A DNA stretch of 64,000 nucleotides from CBDHEY01 sp965262305 (GTDB lineage Bacteria; Pseudomonadota; Gammaproteobacteria; Pseudomonadales; Cellvibrionaceae). The position numbers and the translations under genes were made by a program. Shown here one piece after another: positions 47,366-58,300 of the stretch. The notes under the pieces were generated by a model. It did no database searches, was not told where the DNA came from, and saw only the letters and a program-made list of their open reading frames with translations. Each line of letters opens with the position of its first letter. Position 1 is the first letter of the stretch. The DNA is taken from NCBI GenBank assembly GCA_965262305.1, contig CBDHEY010000004.1, forward strand, positions 186,001-250,000, given 5' to 3'.

Positions 47366-47526
47366 AAAAACCACAGCATATTTCAATTGCTAATTGGGGC
47401 TCCTAGAGAGAACCCCAAAAAAGCCGACCATTCTATATCAGTTAGCGACGAAAACTAAAATTTAAACTTTGCCTTTTAAAAATCGTCCATATATTGATAT
47501 CTATATGGGAAAGATAGGAAGAGCTT

Positions 47527-47841
47527 ATGATTGTTACGAATATTGAAGTTGTACCAGGAAAGACGATTGTTAAACACCTTGGAATTGTTCAGGGTAACAC
47601 TGTGCGTACGAAGCATGCTGGAAGGGATATTATGGCCGGCCTTAAAAACCTGTTTGGTGGGGAGTTAAAAGGCTATACGGAGCTGCTCACGGAAGCGAGA
47701 GAAGAAGCCATAGACCGCATGAAGCAACAAGCAGTCGCCATTGGTGCTAACGCGGTCTTAAACGTTCGATTTTCCACATCATCCGTCGCCGCTGGCGCTG
47801 CAGAGCTATTTGCTTACGGCACAGCAGTTGTTTTGGAGTAA
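47527..47841 (+). CDS. YbjQ-type (UPF0145) protein
   Basis: This 104-residue protein matches the YbjQ family across its length: VVPGKTIVKHLGIVQGNTVR, GRDIMAGLKNLFGGELKGYTELL and EAIDRMKQQAVAIGANAVLNVRFSTSS. The family forms pentamers and is sometimes listed as heavy-metal binding, but its function is not established. A paralogue with a membrane anchor follows six bases later, and then an M48 protease. The three probably form an operon. Confidence 0.93.
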   Translation: MIVTNIEVVPGKTIVKHLGIVQGNTVRTKHAGRDIMAGLKNLFGGELKGYTELLTEAREEAIDRMKQQAVAIGANAVLNVRFSTSSVAAGAAELFAYGTAVVLE

Positions 47842-47847
47842 CCCGCT

Positions 47848-48306
47848 TTGATTGACCTCTATATATTTATTGGGTTGGTCGTATTAGGTTTCATATTCGG
47901 ACAACTTGCAGAAAAACGTCATTTCCGTTCAATATTAAATCGCGAAGAAAGATATCGACACATTTTAACCTTTTGCAAACGCTATCCAACATCGGTTATT
48001 AATGAGTCAGAAGGAGAACTAGTCGGGGGCAATGTGGTTGTTTCGGTAGATTTCTTTAAGCGATTTGTTGCCGGTTTGAGAGCTTTGGTAGGCGGTAGAG
48101 TCACCTCATACGAATCCTTGCTAGAGCGCGCACGAAGAGAAGCGCTTTTAAGAATGAAAGAAGATGCTATAGCAAAAAAGTTGGAAACTATCGTCAATGT
48201 AAAGCTCGAAACATCTTCAATAACAAAAGGAGAAGGCAATCAAGTTGGAGCAGTCGAAGTCTTTGCCTATGGAACTGGTTTACGCAAAATTTCGCCACAG
48301 ACTTAA
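47848..48306 (+). CDS. Membrane-anchored YbjQ-like protein
   Basis: This 152-residue protein starts at TTG 47848, six bases after the first YbjQ gene. An N-terminal membrane span (about 3-20, LYIFIGLVVLGFIFG) and a short charged linker precede a YbjQ-like domain: GGNVVVSVDFFKRFVAGLRALVGG and EALLRMKEDAIAKKLETIVNVKLETSS. It resembles its neighbour but with a membrane tether. Soluble and anchored copies may form one complex. The M48 protease gene follows by 16 bases. Confidence 0.85.
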   Translation: MIDLYIFIGLVVLGFIFGQLAEKRHFRSILNREERYRHILTFCKRYPTSVINESEGELVGGNVVVSVDFFKRFVAGLRALVGGRVTSYESLLERARREALLRMKEDAIAKKLETIVNVKLETSSITKGEGNQVGAVEVFAYGTGLRKISPQT

Positions 48307-48322
48307 TGGATAGTTAGAAAAA

Positions 48323-49180
48323 ATGGAATATCAAAACCCGAAACTACCTGAAGGCATTAATGTCACTAATGAACACCCATTAAAAGAGTTTTCTTATCTT
48401 CTCTTTGGTATTATTGGCGCCATTATTTTAATTACAATAACTCTCTCATTTACAGCTAGTTATCTCGCTCAATTTGTTCCCTTTTCCACAGAAGTTTCAC
48501 TTGCAAATAACACTCAAGAACTATTGAATTTAAAAAGGGACTCAAACTCGTCCAAAACCGATAAAGAAATTAAAGAAATAGAACACTACTTACAAAACTT
48601 AGCGAATAACCTAGCAATTGCACAAGAACTTCCTGAAGAATACACGCTAAATATGCATTATGTCGATGACCCGTTGGTAAATGCGTTTGCAACACTCGGT
48701 GGTAATATTATTGTGTACCAAGGTCTAATTGATCAGCTTGATTCAGAAAATGCCCTGGCAATGGTTATCGCACATGAAATAGCCCATATAAAATTTCGCC
48801 ATCCCATTCGAGCAATGGGTCGAGGCGTTATTATTGCACTTATTTTTGCCACAGTAACGGGGTTAGGCGAAAGCTCACTTGCTAATTCTTTAGCCGGTAA
48901 CATTAGTATGCTTACTTCGATGGCATTTAGTCGCAGCCAAGAATCAGATTCTGATAAAGAAGCCATAATTACTTTGCACAACTATTATGGGCATACACAA
49001 GGAGCCGCAGATCTATTTCATGTTTTAGACGAGCAAAAAACCTTTTTGCAACCACCTGAAATATTGAGCACCCATCCTCTGAATGAGAATCGAATTAAGG
49101 AGCTTAAATATGCTCAAGAATCGCTAAATACTCATGGTACACTAACACCACTGCCCCCATTCTTGAAACAAGAAGAATAA
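48323..49180 (+). CDS. M48 family zinc metalloprotease
   Basis: The 285-residue protein has one N-terminal membrane span (about 25-50) and a peptidase M48 domain. The zinc site is HEIAH (151-155), with a downstream Glu expected in ESDSDKEA. NAFATLGGNIIVYQGLI and STHPLNENRIKEL are typical. Relatives include HtpX and BepA-like proteases that act in envelope quality control. Operon placement after two YbjQ-like genes suggests they work together, as seen in other gammaproteobacteria. Confidence 0.92.
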   Translation: MEYQNPKLPEGINVTNEHPLKEFSYLLFGIIGAIILITITLSFTASYLAQFVPFSTEVSLANNTQELLNLKRDSNSSKTDKEIKEIEHYLQNLANNLAIAQELPEEYTLNMHYVDDPLVNAFATLGGNIIVYQGLIDQLDSENALAMVIAHEIAHIKFRHPIRAMGRGVIIALIFATVTGLGESSLANSLAGNISMLTSMAFSRSQESDSDKEAIITLHNYYGHTQGAADLFHVLDEQKTFLQPPEILSTHPLNENRIKELKYAQESLNTHGTLTPLPPFLKQEE

Positions 49181-49516
49181 GAAGTACAGAAACCTCTGAC
49201 TAACCTTAAACGTTGATATGCTTTTCATTATGTTCCCCATCAACGCATTTTCTTAAGGAATACTAGTAGTATCGCAAAAACAAATAACGAAGATAACGGA
49301 CATGCCTTAAAAGCAGAATAAAACATCGACTTTAAATGCATTATTTAATAAAGATAATTACCTTCAATATTTCAAATTTGTTTTACAAATTTTTCTCTCT
49401 GTGAATGAGTTATTTGACTCTCATCTATATCTCGATATATCGTGCCAAAACCATCAAGGACAAATAAACTACTTTAAACTCACAGAAATTCATAATTAGA
49501 ATAATACGGCAGAACT
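49181..49516. other. Intergenic region upstream of lectin-DUF5107 gene
   Basis: This is 336 bases of AT-rich DNA with no supported frame. The promoter of the lectin gene should be here. No strong hairpin follows the M48 stop. Confidence 0.35.
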
Positions 49517-51289
49517 ATGATTAAAAAAGCTGATAAACGTGTTTTTATTTACACAAATATTATTATCATTCTTTGTTTCTCGAAAAGCATATTCGCTCAG
49601 GATTACTATTATATAACTCACAAACCAACAGGCTCAAAACTTCATAGTTGTGAAACCACCGATGGTTCACCAGTAAAGGGGGTTGACTCACAAAATCAAG
49701 AGAATTGCGCACATTGGGAAAGAGATCTGGTGGGTGATTTTTTCTATATTAAAAATCGCGTATCGGAGAAGCATATTCGCCCAGATACAAACCTCGATGG
49801 CTCATCAATTGTAATACAACCCAATACCTGGCGAGGAAACTGGACCCAGTGGCGATACGATGATCGAGGAGACGGGTTTGGACACATTGTAAACCGTGCA
49901 ACGGGTAAACATATTCACTTTGCAAACAGCAACCCTGGGCAAAATATACTGCAACAACCATCGACTTGGCGAGGAAACTGGACTCAGTGGCAATTTGCAC
50001 CCGTCACCCAAGATGAACCCTTTCTTGAAGATAAGGTTGTAATCACCGAATCTTTTGTTAATTGGGATACATATGACTATCAGCTCAATTCGGATTTCTC
50101 TATTAGAAACTTCGACCACAGTCGTATCGTTCAACGTACATTTACGACTTGGATTATAGAAAACAATTTTTTAAAAGTGACTATTCTGCCAGATTTTGGT
50201 GGTCGAATACTCTCACTGGTAAACAAGATCACTGGCAATGAAGAACTCTATCAAAACCCCGTTGGAACACCTTATTTAATCGGAAGTGGAATATTCTATT
50301 ACGACTGGTTAATGGTGTACGGTGGAATATTCCCAACATTACCTGAAGCTGAACACGGTAAAGCGTGGAACAAAATCTGGGACTTTGAAATAGTCACGAA
50401 CACAGAAAATGAAGTGACCATTTCCATGAGTTATACGGATGACGATGCTTTTTCTAGGCCACCGAGCCGCTACATGCGAGGATTTACAAACATAGAAGCG
50501 ACTTACTACGTGACTCTAAAGGCTAATCGAGCGGCGCTCGATACAGAAATAGAATTGAGTAATCCAACTAACAACGTTGTTCGCTATGAATACTGGACAA
50601 ATACAGCTTTAGCGCCAGGATCCCGTGAAGGAGAATCTCGAGCCACCGATGGCTTTGAAATTATTGCACCTATCAATCGCGTTTCAATTGACTATGGTGT
50701 TGGAGTATCCTCATGGGAAGACGTAAAATGGTTTGTGAACCATGAAGAAGGAATTGCTTACGCTGATCCCAACATGCAAGGTGGTAACTTCTGGGGGGCA
50801 ATCAATCATGATGTGGAAGAAGGTATATTTAGAATTGCCGACAACAATCTAACACCTGGATTAAAAATATTCACGTTTGGTTATGATAGTGTTTTTGTAG
50901 ATCCTTATGCAGGAGGAGCAGAGTGGCATCGTCCTACGGTTGAACTTTGGGCAGGGGAAACAAATCGTTTTTTCCAAAAGAAAAACTTTCCTGCAAATTC
51001 CACGCACTCCATTCCAGCCACATACAGTCCTAGTGTCGGCTTGTCTAATGTCACACATGCAAACGACAAGGTTTTGGTAAACATGTCTGATCAAAATCTT
51101 GAGATTTATTTTATGAACCCTAATCAATACTATAATTTAACCATTCGTCAAAACGGCAACGAAATTTTCTCAGATCGTGTCCGTCCCGACCTTGAAAATG
51201 GAAATGTTATCTCGGGAAATTATGCTAGCAATATACTAGTCGAAATAACCGACGATCAGCACAATGTGATTTTTAGAGGCTCGAACTAA
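49517..51289 (+). CDS. Secreted ricin-type lectin fused to DUF5107-like domain
   Basis: This is a 590-residue protein with a signal peptide to about residue 28. The lectin module (about 30-170) carries three repeated segments, with WRGNWTQWRYDDRG and ATGKHIHF, close to those of the proteins at 19665 and 31283. Unlike them it has almost no linker. The C-terminal 400 residues contain LKVTILPDFGGRILSLVNKITGNEELYQNP and a GGIFPTLPEAEHG stretch, which fit DUF5107, a galactose-mutarotase-like fold found with glycoside hydrolases. Exact activity is unknown. A GH26-like gene follows 65 bases downstream. Confidence 0.82.
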   Translation: MIKKADKRVFIYTNIIIILCFSKSIFAQDYYYITHKPTGSKLHSCETTDGSPVKGVDSQNQENCAHWERDLVGDFFYIKNRVSEKHIRPDTNLDGSSIVIQPNTWRGNWTQWRYDDRGDGFGHIVNRATGKHIHFANSNPGQNILQQPSTWRGNWTQWQFAPVTQDEPFLEDKVVITESFVNWDTYDYQLNSDFSIRNFDHSRIVQRTFTTWIIENNFLKVTILPDFGGRILSLVNKITGNEELYQNPVGTPYLIGSGIFYYDWLMVYGGIFPTLPEAEHGKAWNKIWDFEIVTNTENEVTISMSYTDDDAFSRPPSRYMRGFTNIEATYYVTLKANRAALDTEIELSNPTNNVVRYEYWTNTALAPGSREGESRATDGFEIIAPINRVSIDYGVGVSSWEDVKWFVNHEEGIAYADPNMQGGNFWGAINHDVEEGIFRIADNNLTPGLKIFTFGYDSVFVDPYAGGAEWHRPTVELWAGETNRFFQKKNFPANSTHSIPATYSPSVGLSNVTHANDKVLVNMSDQNLEIYFMNPNQYYNLTIRQNGNEIFSDRVRPDLENGNVISGNYASNILVEITDDQHNVIFRGSN

Positions 51290-51354
51290 CGTTAGATTTA
51301 CCTTTCGTTTCATATAGTGTAAAAACATCTTAATTCTAAACACAGATAATAAAA

Positions 51355-52404
51355 ATGATGGTTCAGAAAGGTAATTCCACTCGGCGTTTAATTCAGTCTT
51401 TAACGATAATAATTTGCCTTATTGGGGTTTCTAACAACACCTTAAGCAAACAAAAAGCCAAATATGAGCCGCCAGAAAATACGGTGTTAATCTTTGTAGG
51501 TCAAGATAACGCATCGGTAGGAGGTACAGAAAAATACAATCAGGGTTACATTGACAAAATTCACGTTCCTGCTGGTATAACCCATTACATTGGATTTGGT
51601 GTCGATGAGAACTCGCAGTTATCGGCACCATTTAAAGAAGTTCAATATGGTGCAGGGCCAATGTGCCTAGAATGTTACCTTGCGTCACCCAAGCTGGAAG
51701 GTACGATTATGCACCTTTCTATTTGGCTGGGTTCAGGCCATTTGGAAAAAGTCGTTTCTGGAGAAAGGCGAGATAGCATTAATGCTTTAGCCAAGCTAAT
51801 GAAAAAGTACGCTCATATTCCTTTTATGTTGCGTATTGGATTCGAGTTCGATAATGTCACCTACGGTTATACGCCCGACGCATTTAAAAAAGCCTTTAGA
51901 ATAATTGTCGATGGGCTTAAAGATCAAAATGTATCTAACTTCGCAACAGTACTCGCCTCGGTGCGATACCACACTGAGAGAAAAATTTGGAATGACTTTT
52001 ATCCTGGTGACGATTATGTTGACTGGTTGGGTTATACCTATTGGTATGGTTCATCTCGTAATCTTGTCGCCCTAGAAATTGCAAGAGAAAAGAAAAAACC
52101 AATTTTTATCGCGGAAGCTACAATTAGACATCGATATTTATCGGAAAAACCTGTGCTAGCCCCAATGCATTGGGAAGATTGGTTTGAACCATTTTTCGCA
52201 CATATTGAAGAGAACAAAGATGTAATTAAAGCCATTTCTTATATCAGCGCTGACTGGGATTCACAAGAGATGTGGACTCATTGGGGCGATACTCGAATCC
52301 ATTCAAATTCATTTATTGAAAAAAAATGGAAAGAAAAAATGGCGCTGCCCAACTTTATCAATAAAAAAGATAATCCTTACAAGCTCATTGAATTCAAAAA
52401 TTAA
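51355..52404 (+). CDS. Secreted GH26-like glycosidase without lectin
   Basis: This 349-residue protein has a signal peptide (to about residue 31). The rest is a GH26-like domain related over its length to the C-terminal domain of the protein at 19665. The first Glu candidate is Glu164 in IGFEFD and the second is Glu254 in PIFIAEAT. The two are 90 residues apart, against 91 in the fused form. Shared marks are VFVGQDN, YGAGPMCLECY, PGDDYVDWLGY and KAISYISADWDSQ. It follows the lectin-DUF5107 gene by 65 bases, so the lectin may be supplied by that protein. Confidence 0.8.
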   Translation: MMVQKGNSTRRLIQSLTIIICLIGVSNNTLSKQKAKYEPPENTVLIFVGQDNASVGGTEKYNQGYIDKIHVPAGITHYIGFGVDENSQLSAPFKEVQYGAGPMCLECYLASPKLEGTIMHLSIWLGSGHLEKVVSGERRDSINALAKLMKKYAHIPFMLRIGFEFDNVTYGYTPDAFKKAFRIIVDGLKDQNVSNFATVLASVRYHTERKIWNDFYPGDDYVDWLGYTYWYGSSRNLVALEIAREKKKPIFIAEATIRHRYLSEKPVLAPMHWEDWFEPFFAHIEENKDVIKAISYISADWDSQEMWTHWGDTRIHSNSFIEKKWKEKMALPNFINKKDNPYKLIEFKN

Positions 52405-52611
52405 ATCACGTTGAAACCGTTTAGCATTATCTCATGCAATAAGTTATTTATTAAATACTCAAAGGTAGCAATTCAACCTCTCTGGAAGTGACTAGTAATG
52501 TCAAAAATGTTACTAGCTACTTTAATAAGAAACGTCAATTTATCTAGTATGATAGGATAACCTTAACAGAGATTTACTTATCCACCAAATGAGAATTTTG
52601 ACGTAATAGCT

Positions 52612-53010
52612 ATGCAATTCACCCTCGAATTTTTAAATTTATTAGGTACAGGAGTTTGGCTATCTCTTCCACTACTTTTATTATTTACCCTGGTGATATT
52701 GTTTATTGGACAGATTGCTGGTCGCATTGAGTGCTGGACCAAATTCGACACTTTCTACTGGACTTTCATAACCGCCTTTACAGTGGGTTACGGAGATATT
52801 CGGCCTGTAAAAAAAGTAACAAAGATACTATCCTTGATTATCGCTTTACTAGGAATAATGTTTACCGGCGGAATTGTAGCAATAACCGTATCAGCAGCAT
52901 CAATTTCTTTTGAAAGAAATATTAAAGACTTTTCTAAAACTGACCCACAAAAAGCATTGGAAGATTGCCAAGCTCAAGTAATAAAACAAAATTTCTTAGT
53001 CAAAGATTAA
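52612..53010 (+). CDS. Two-span potassium channel
   Basis: This 132-residue protein has two membrane spans around a pore loop with the selectivity filter TVGYGD. The second span (LSLIIALLGIMFTGGIVAITV) contains the hinge glycine. A short cytoplasmic tail follows, with no RCK domain. This is the Ion_trans_2 type of minimal K+ channel. Its end overlaps by 15 bases with the convergent esterase gene. Confidence 0.92.
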   Translation: MQFTLEFLNLLGTGVWLSLPLLLLFTLVILFIGQIAGRIECWTKFDTFYWTFITAFTVGYGDIRPVKKVTKILSLIIALLGIMFTGGIVAITVSAASISFERNIKDFSKTDPQKALEDCQAQVIKQNFLVKD

Positions 53011-54410
53011 ATCTACAAAATCAGGCCAAGATCGCCCAGTAGAATTAAAGTGATTAACATCGTAACCTTGATAGTGCAAATCCATACCTGTAAAATTTTG
53101 CAAAAGTTCGGAACGAAACTGACGCACATTTTGGTCAAATGGTGGAATATCACCAGCTAATCGCGCACCAACTAATACGATTCTCGAATCAAGTTCTTCG
53201 CTAAGATTCCTACGCGAGGAAATACTTTCTTCAAGCTGATCTCGGTTTATCGAAAAGAAAGGCCCATCAAACGAATAATAATTTTCAAAAACGGGATCAG
53301 TGACATCGTCATTCAATAAAATAAAACCAACAGCTAGCCCACTCGCTGAAGCACCGGTAATTGTTCTGTTTTGTTCAGATGCACGATAGCGAGATTCTAT
53401 ATACGGAATTAATTCTGTTTCCAAAAAAGTGAAATAACTAAATATACCAGGCGCCAAATAATCCGTTGCTCGTCGGTTTGTCGGTCCTTCATCAATCGCG
53501 ACCACAATAGCGGACAAACCTAGCATTCTAACCACATAAGAAAAGTGGCTCTTATGAAACTGTCCGTCCAATACATATATAACCGGGTACTCTGAATCTG
53601 TGAAATAGTAATCGTAAGGCAAGTAAATTGTAATTGGATAGTCTATTCCAGTAATATTGGATTCAATATTTCCTGCAATTTCGAGATTCTGCGGTGGTTC
53701 ATCGGGTATTGGGGAATCGGCTACATCATCTTCTGACTCGAAAAATGTTAGAGAACCGATACTCGCGTTAGACTCTGACCCAGAAGCCATTATGCGAACT
53801 CGATCTCCAGGTGTTACCTTTTCATCTAATGAAAAATATTGGTGAGATTTGCCTCCCGACATCGGAGTAAACCAGTCAGATTGGAAGTTTGCTTCGAGTA
53901 CTAATTCAGTTACAAGGTTGCCATTTACATATATATCTAATTCACCAGTTATCGCGCTGGCGTATGAAAGTGCAAAACTCGAGGCTTCAATTGGAGCTGT
54001 GTATTCAACACCGTCATCTTCTTCCAGGATCCAAGTAGCGTAATCTTGACCATTCGCCAAAGTAGCAAATTGCACAGGTTCATTGATAAACGTGGTGTAG
54101 TTTTCCCTTCTGTCTTGAGTACTACTCGTCAGAATCTTTGCTTCTCTAACACTCAGGGTTACAACTTTCAGGCCAGAAAAACGATCACTTGGTTCAAATG
54201 GCGCAACAGGCTCTTCAGGCAATAATAGCAGATTCAGATTCAGATCTCAGATTCAGATTCAGGAACTATTGGATCACTGGCTTGCGAATTGGAATTGACA
54301 TCGCTAGGAGTTGTTTGAGATTCACCGTCGGATCCTCCACCACATGCGACCAAGAATAACATAACGATACCAATAGCCAATCTCAAGGCTATTTTGGTTT
54401 CAGCCTTCAT
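52996..54410 (-). pseudogene. Lipoprotein esterase with frameshift in a hexamer repeat
   Basis: The start is ATG 54410 behind GGAG; a signal ending in LVAC (Cys23) marks a lipoprotein. The frame stops at TGA 54240-54242 within a GAATCT repeat tract (54230-54266). Removing one GA joins it to the long downstream frame and gives 470 residues, exactly divisible. The downstream part has a beta-sandwich carbohydrate-binding-like domain (SYASAITGELDIYVNG, then DRVRIMASGS) and an Esterase_D type hydrolase with YPVIYVLDG, the nucleophile motif GASAS and a final DVNHFNS. It is either broken, phase-variable by slippage, or a sequencing error. Confidence 0.8.
54230..54266. repeat. Hexamer tandem repeat (GAATCT on the minus strand)
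   Basis: Four copies of GAATCT surround one seven-base unit GAGATCT. The tract codes for the Glu-Ser linker after the lipidation site of the esterase and carries the frameshift. Short tandem repeats of this kind allow slipped-strand changes in frame. Confidence 0.85.
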
Positions 54411-54863
54411 GAACTGCTCCTATTATTCTACATATACATATTTTAGTTGTTTTTAACTGCTAAATATTGAGACGCTTATTTCGAAGATTTCGAACCAGAT
54501 TTCAAAAATGTTTTAATAGATGACAAAAAATGGCAATAAATTTCCTAATTCGTTAAATATCAAAATTCCATTATCTAATCAAAATAATTCTGATTTTGGT
54601 TTTCTGTTAATTGGATCTCATAATTATCTATTCACAACAATTAATACTTATGAGTATGTTCTCTTTCTTGTTTGAATATTAATTAATAGAACTTCCGAAA
54701 TTTTATCTCATATCGATTATTAACTAGTTTTTTATCCGTTTAATCTCAACTTCGATCCGCTCGTCAGATATACATCAAGTGATTTTAAATTAAAGCCATA
54801 TTGGCAAATTTCTTGGTTATTCGTTTACTAGGTTTGCTCACAACCCAATCAGGAGATTTATTA
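54411..54863. other. Divergent intergenic region
   Basis: This is 453 bases, very AT-rich, between the divergent esterase and lipoprotein genes. Promoters for both are expected here. A plus-strand frame from 54801 is only an in-frame extension of the next gene. No strong hairpin was seen. Confidence 0.4.
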
Positions 54864-55340
54864 ATGAAGAAAATGAGATTTAGCTTTTTTTTAACTTGCA
54901 GTTGTATTTTACTTGCAGCATGCGGCGGCGGAGCTGGGAAAGACAGTTCAGATTCACTGTCGACAAATCCGTCTGATGATATTGAACCCACGATAACACC
55001 AACAAGCGTTCCGACGACAACTCCTACTACAGATCCAATAAACACACCTATCCCGGAACCAACACCCACCACAAATCCGATATTACAAGAAGGCCGACCG
55101 GTGTTGTCTGTTAATGTCGATGAAAACTCGCTGCAACTAAACTGGACTGATGTTGATGCAGAGAATTACCGAATACTGTATTGGCGAGAAGGAGGAGCCA
55201 CAGTTTCAAACCAAAGCAGTGATTTGCAATTTATATCTTCCGAGATAACTGAACCCGGAGAATATACATTTATCGTCGAAGCTAACGACTCTTTAGGAAA
55301 TAGCTTTTTTAGTGAACCAGTATTTTTGGAGTTAGACTAA
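54864..55340 (+). CDS. Lipoprotein with Thr/Pro linker and fibronectin III-like domain
   Basis: The ATG at 54864 follows AGGAG and gives a 158-residue protein with a signal ending in LLAAC; an upstream in-frame start lacks such a site. A Ser/Asp stretch and a Thr/Pro linker (ITPTSVPTTTPTTD) lead to a fibronectin III-like domain (LSVNVDENSLQLNWTDVDAENYRILYWREGG to FIVEANDSLGN). It likely displays or holds the next gene's product at the surface. Its TAA overlaps the next ATG by one base, so the two are coupled. Confidence 0.8.
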   Translation: MKKMRFSFFLTCSCILLAACGGGAGKDSSDSLSTNPSDDIEPTITPTSVPTTTPTTDPINTPIPEPTPTTNPILQEGRPVLSVNVDENSLQLNWTDVDAENYRILYWREGGATVSNQSSDLQFISSEITEPGEYTFIVEANDSLGNSFFSEPVFLELD

Positions 55341-58300
55341 TGAAAAATTTTTTAATTACCCTATCTCTTTTTAGTGTATACAGTTTTGGCGCAAGTTACC
55401 CTGCAAATATTGATTATGGTTCTGAGGGCGACTTTATATTAAAAACAGGAACGGAGTTTGGCCGGACCGCAGACTTAATGCCAATTGGACCAGTCTTAAT
55501 AAACTTGCCAGAAGCTCCCGGTAGTACAGATGTGGGCGTAGAATATCGCGGTGAAGATACAGCTTGGGATCTATCTGATCTTAGGAACCCAACCATCATT
55601 CGATCGCTTACTTGCGATACCTGCTTTTTAAGTCAGCCAACTAATGCACACGCGACTATGATTCGTTTCATTGATGGGGAAGCCATGCTTTACACGCCCA
55701 GCGGATTTCGTCCCAGCAATGTTGTGTTTGACCAAAACGGTGCAACCTCTAATGACCAAGTCGTTTTGCGAGATCATGTTGATCCAACTTGGGATTTTGA
55801 CCCATTAAATTACACGAGCCAGACTTCTCCTTATTACGTTCGCATGTACTGGGAATATGATATTGAAGATGAACAATTTGGTATCCGCGACCCGAGCCAA
55901 ATTTTAAACTTTGAAGAACCCAGTTTTTGGTTAGGAGAATTTCTTGTGGAATGGAACCACCTTGGTCAAACGGGTGTGACTGGGTTTGCTTCGTGGCTCG
56001 GTAATTTACTTGTTATCTCTTCCGATCAGCAATCAACAGGAATAGCCATTTACGACGTGAGTGGATTCAAAGAGGGTGAGATACCGGAGTTACTCAGCGT
56101 CTATCGTCCGAATCTTACGGAACCGAATGGCAATCCAATTAGTATAGGAGGTTATTGGATGGAGCCCTATGGCACAACCAAGATGGTGTGGGCAGCAAGA
56201 CAAAAAGATTCTTCACCAAGGAGAGATTATCCCGCTTTCTATATTGTCGACTTTGAAGACCCTGAGAACCCTCAGTTAACATGTGAAATATATTTTAATC
56301 AAGACGCGTCTGATCCCTCCGATGGTGATGAGCACAGTGATCCAATGTATGTGAATTTCCAAGATAACTATGCATATGTCGACCATTTCCGAGTTGATAT
56401 TGATAGATGTGAAAACGCTTATTTAGATGGGAGTATTAGTGAAAACGAATTCAATGAAATTGTGTTCAAATTCCAAGATACAGAAAATAGCTGTGACGCG
56501 AGCCAATACTTTCGTCCATTGGGACAAGTGGGCATTTTTGGCGGTCACGATATCTTCAGTACTTTAGATGTGAATGAACAGGGTATGTGTTTCTTTGTTA
56601 CAAGTGATGAGCCAGATACCAGGCCGCCATTTGTCTCTGGCCATCGCCCCCTTGCGAATCAGACAAACTACCCTGTAGATGGATTTGTACACATACATAT
56701 TCCAGAAACTCTGCGAACAGAGACCGTATTGAACGCAGTGGAGTTTAATCAGTTAGATAGCGGCGGTAATAGTGTCGATGATATCAGTTTTAAACACCAA
56801 CTTTCGCACACAGGGACCATCTCTATTTGGCCTGATAGCGATCTAGCATCGAATACAAGCTATAGCGTTACATTAACAGGTATTCAGGATTTTATGGGTA
56901 ATACAATGCCCCCTTATAGTTTTAATTTTTCTACCGGATCTCAGGTTGCGGGAAATCCAAACCCGTCACCACAACCCTCTTTAGAACCAACACCAGAGCC
57001 GTCACCAATCGCAAGTCCTGAAATTCCCTCGTTTTCTGGTAATCCATATTACGCGAACCAATCCAGCCAAATCGCATGTGAACCAGAAAGTGAAGAAGGA
57101 AACCTATGGGTAGTTAACCCAGATAACGATAGCCTGACGATACTTCATCGAGAGTATTCATCGACAAACTTAGACCTTAATGTAGAGGTCGTTCGAGAAA
57201 TCTCTTTGAATTACGAAAACCCAACCTCGGTCACTAAAACGGCTAACATGTATGCAATTACTTATCGTGATGACGATAAAGTTGTGTTCCATGACGCGAA
57301 TGGTTACCCCATTAGTGCAATCGACACTGGTCACGGAACCCAACCCATTTCATCAATTTTCAACGGTGAGTTTTTATATGTATCACTTTACGGTTCAGGG
57401 GAGGTTATTCAAATCAACCCCGAAACGAGAGAGATTATTGCGCGGCTAGCAATTGGACCCTATCCAAAAGCGATGGCACTTTTTGGCAATCGATTACTCA
57501 TTACTCGCTTTATCTCCACACACGACAATGGCTTTATCTACGATATCAATATCGAAGACCAAATGACCCAAAACAGTACCATTTTGGTTAACAAGGTTAC
57601 TGTCCCAGATGAACTCATGCATGGTTCAGGTGTGCCCAATTATCTCTCGAGCATTGTCATATCACCTGATGGAGCTCGAGCCTATGTCAGTGCTAATAAG
57701 GCAAATGTTGACCGAGGAACGTTCCGAAATGAACGATCTCTGGACGACGACAATACTATTCGTCCTATGATGGCAATTATTGATCTTGTCAATAATGAAG
57801 ACTCCAATTCAGATCCGGCCACAACTGAAAACACCATCGACTTTGATAATGCCGCAGATCCAGCAGGCACAACATTTTTGGTAAATGGAATCATTCGAGC
57901 AACAAGTTTTCAAGGTAACAATGCCGTGACATTAGACAACCTACAGGCAAACCGAACCGCGCTGGTGCCTGTTGGAGGCGCACCTCAATCCATGTGCGCA
58001 ACCACCAGAACGCTTTGGGTGAAAAACTTTAGCGACAGAAGTGTCTCTGCGATTGACGTTGCGGGCTTTATGCATGACGGCAGGCTCAACCCAAGTGTAC
58101 AAACTATTGTCACTGTGTCTAATGAAAGACTGTCCGAATCCGAACTACTCGGATTGCAGATTTTTTATCATGCGAGGCAAGAAGACATTTCTCCAGAAGG
58201 TTACATTAGTTGTGCATCCTGCCATGCCGAAGGTGGACATGATGGAATGGTTTGGGATTTAACAAGCTTAGGAGAGGGTTTACGGAACACTATTGACTTA

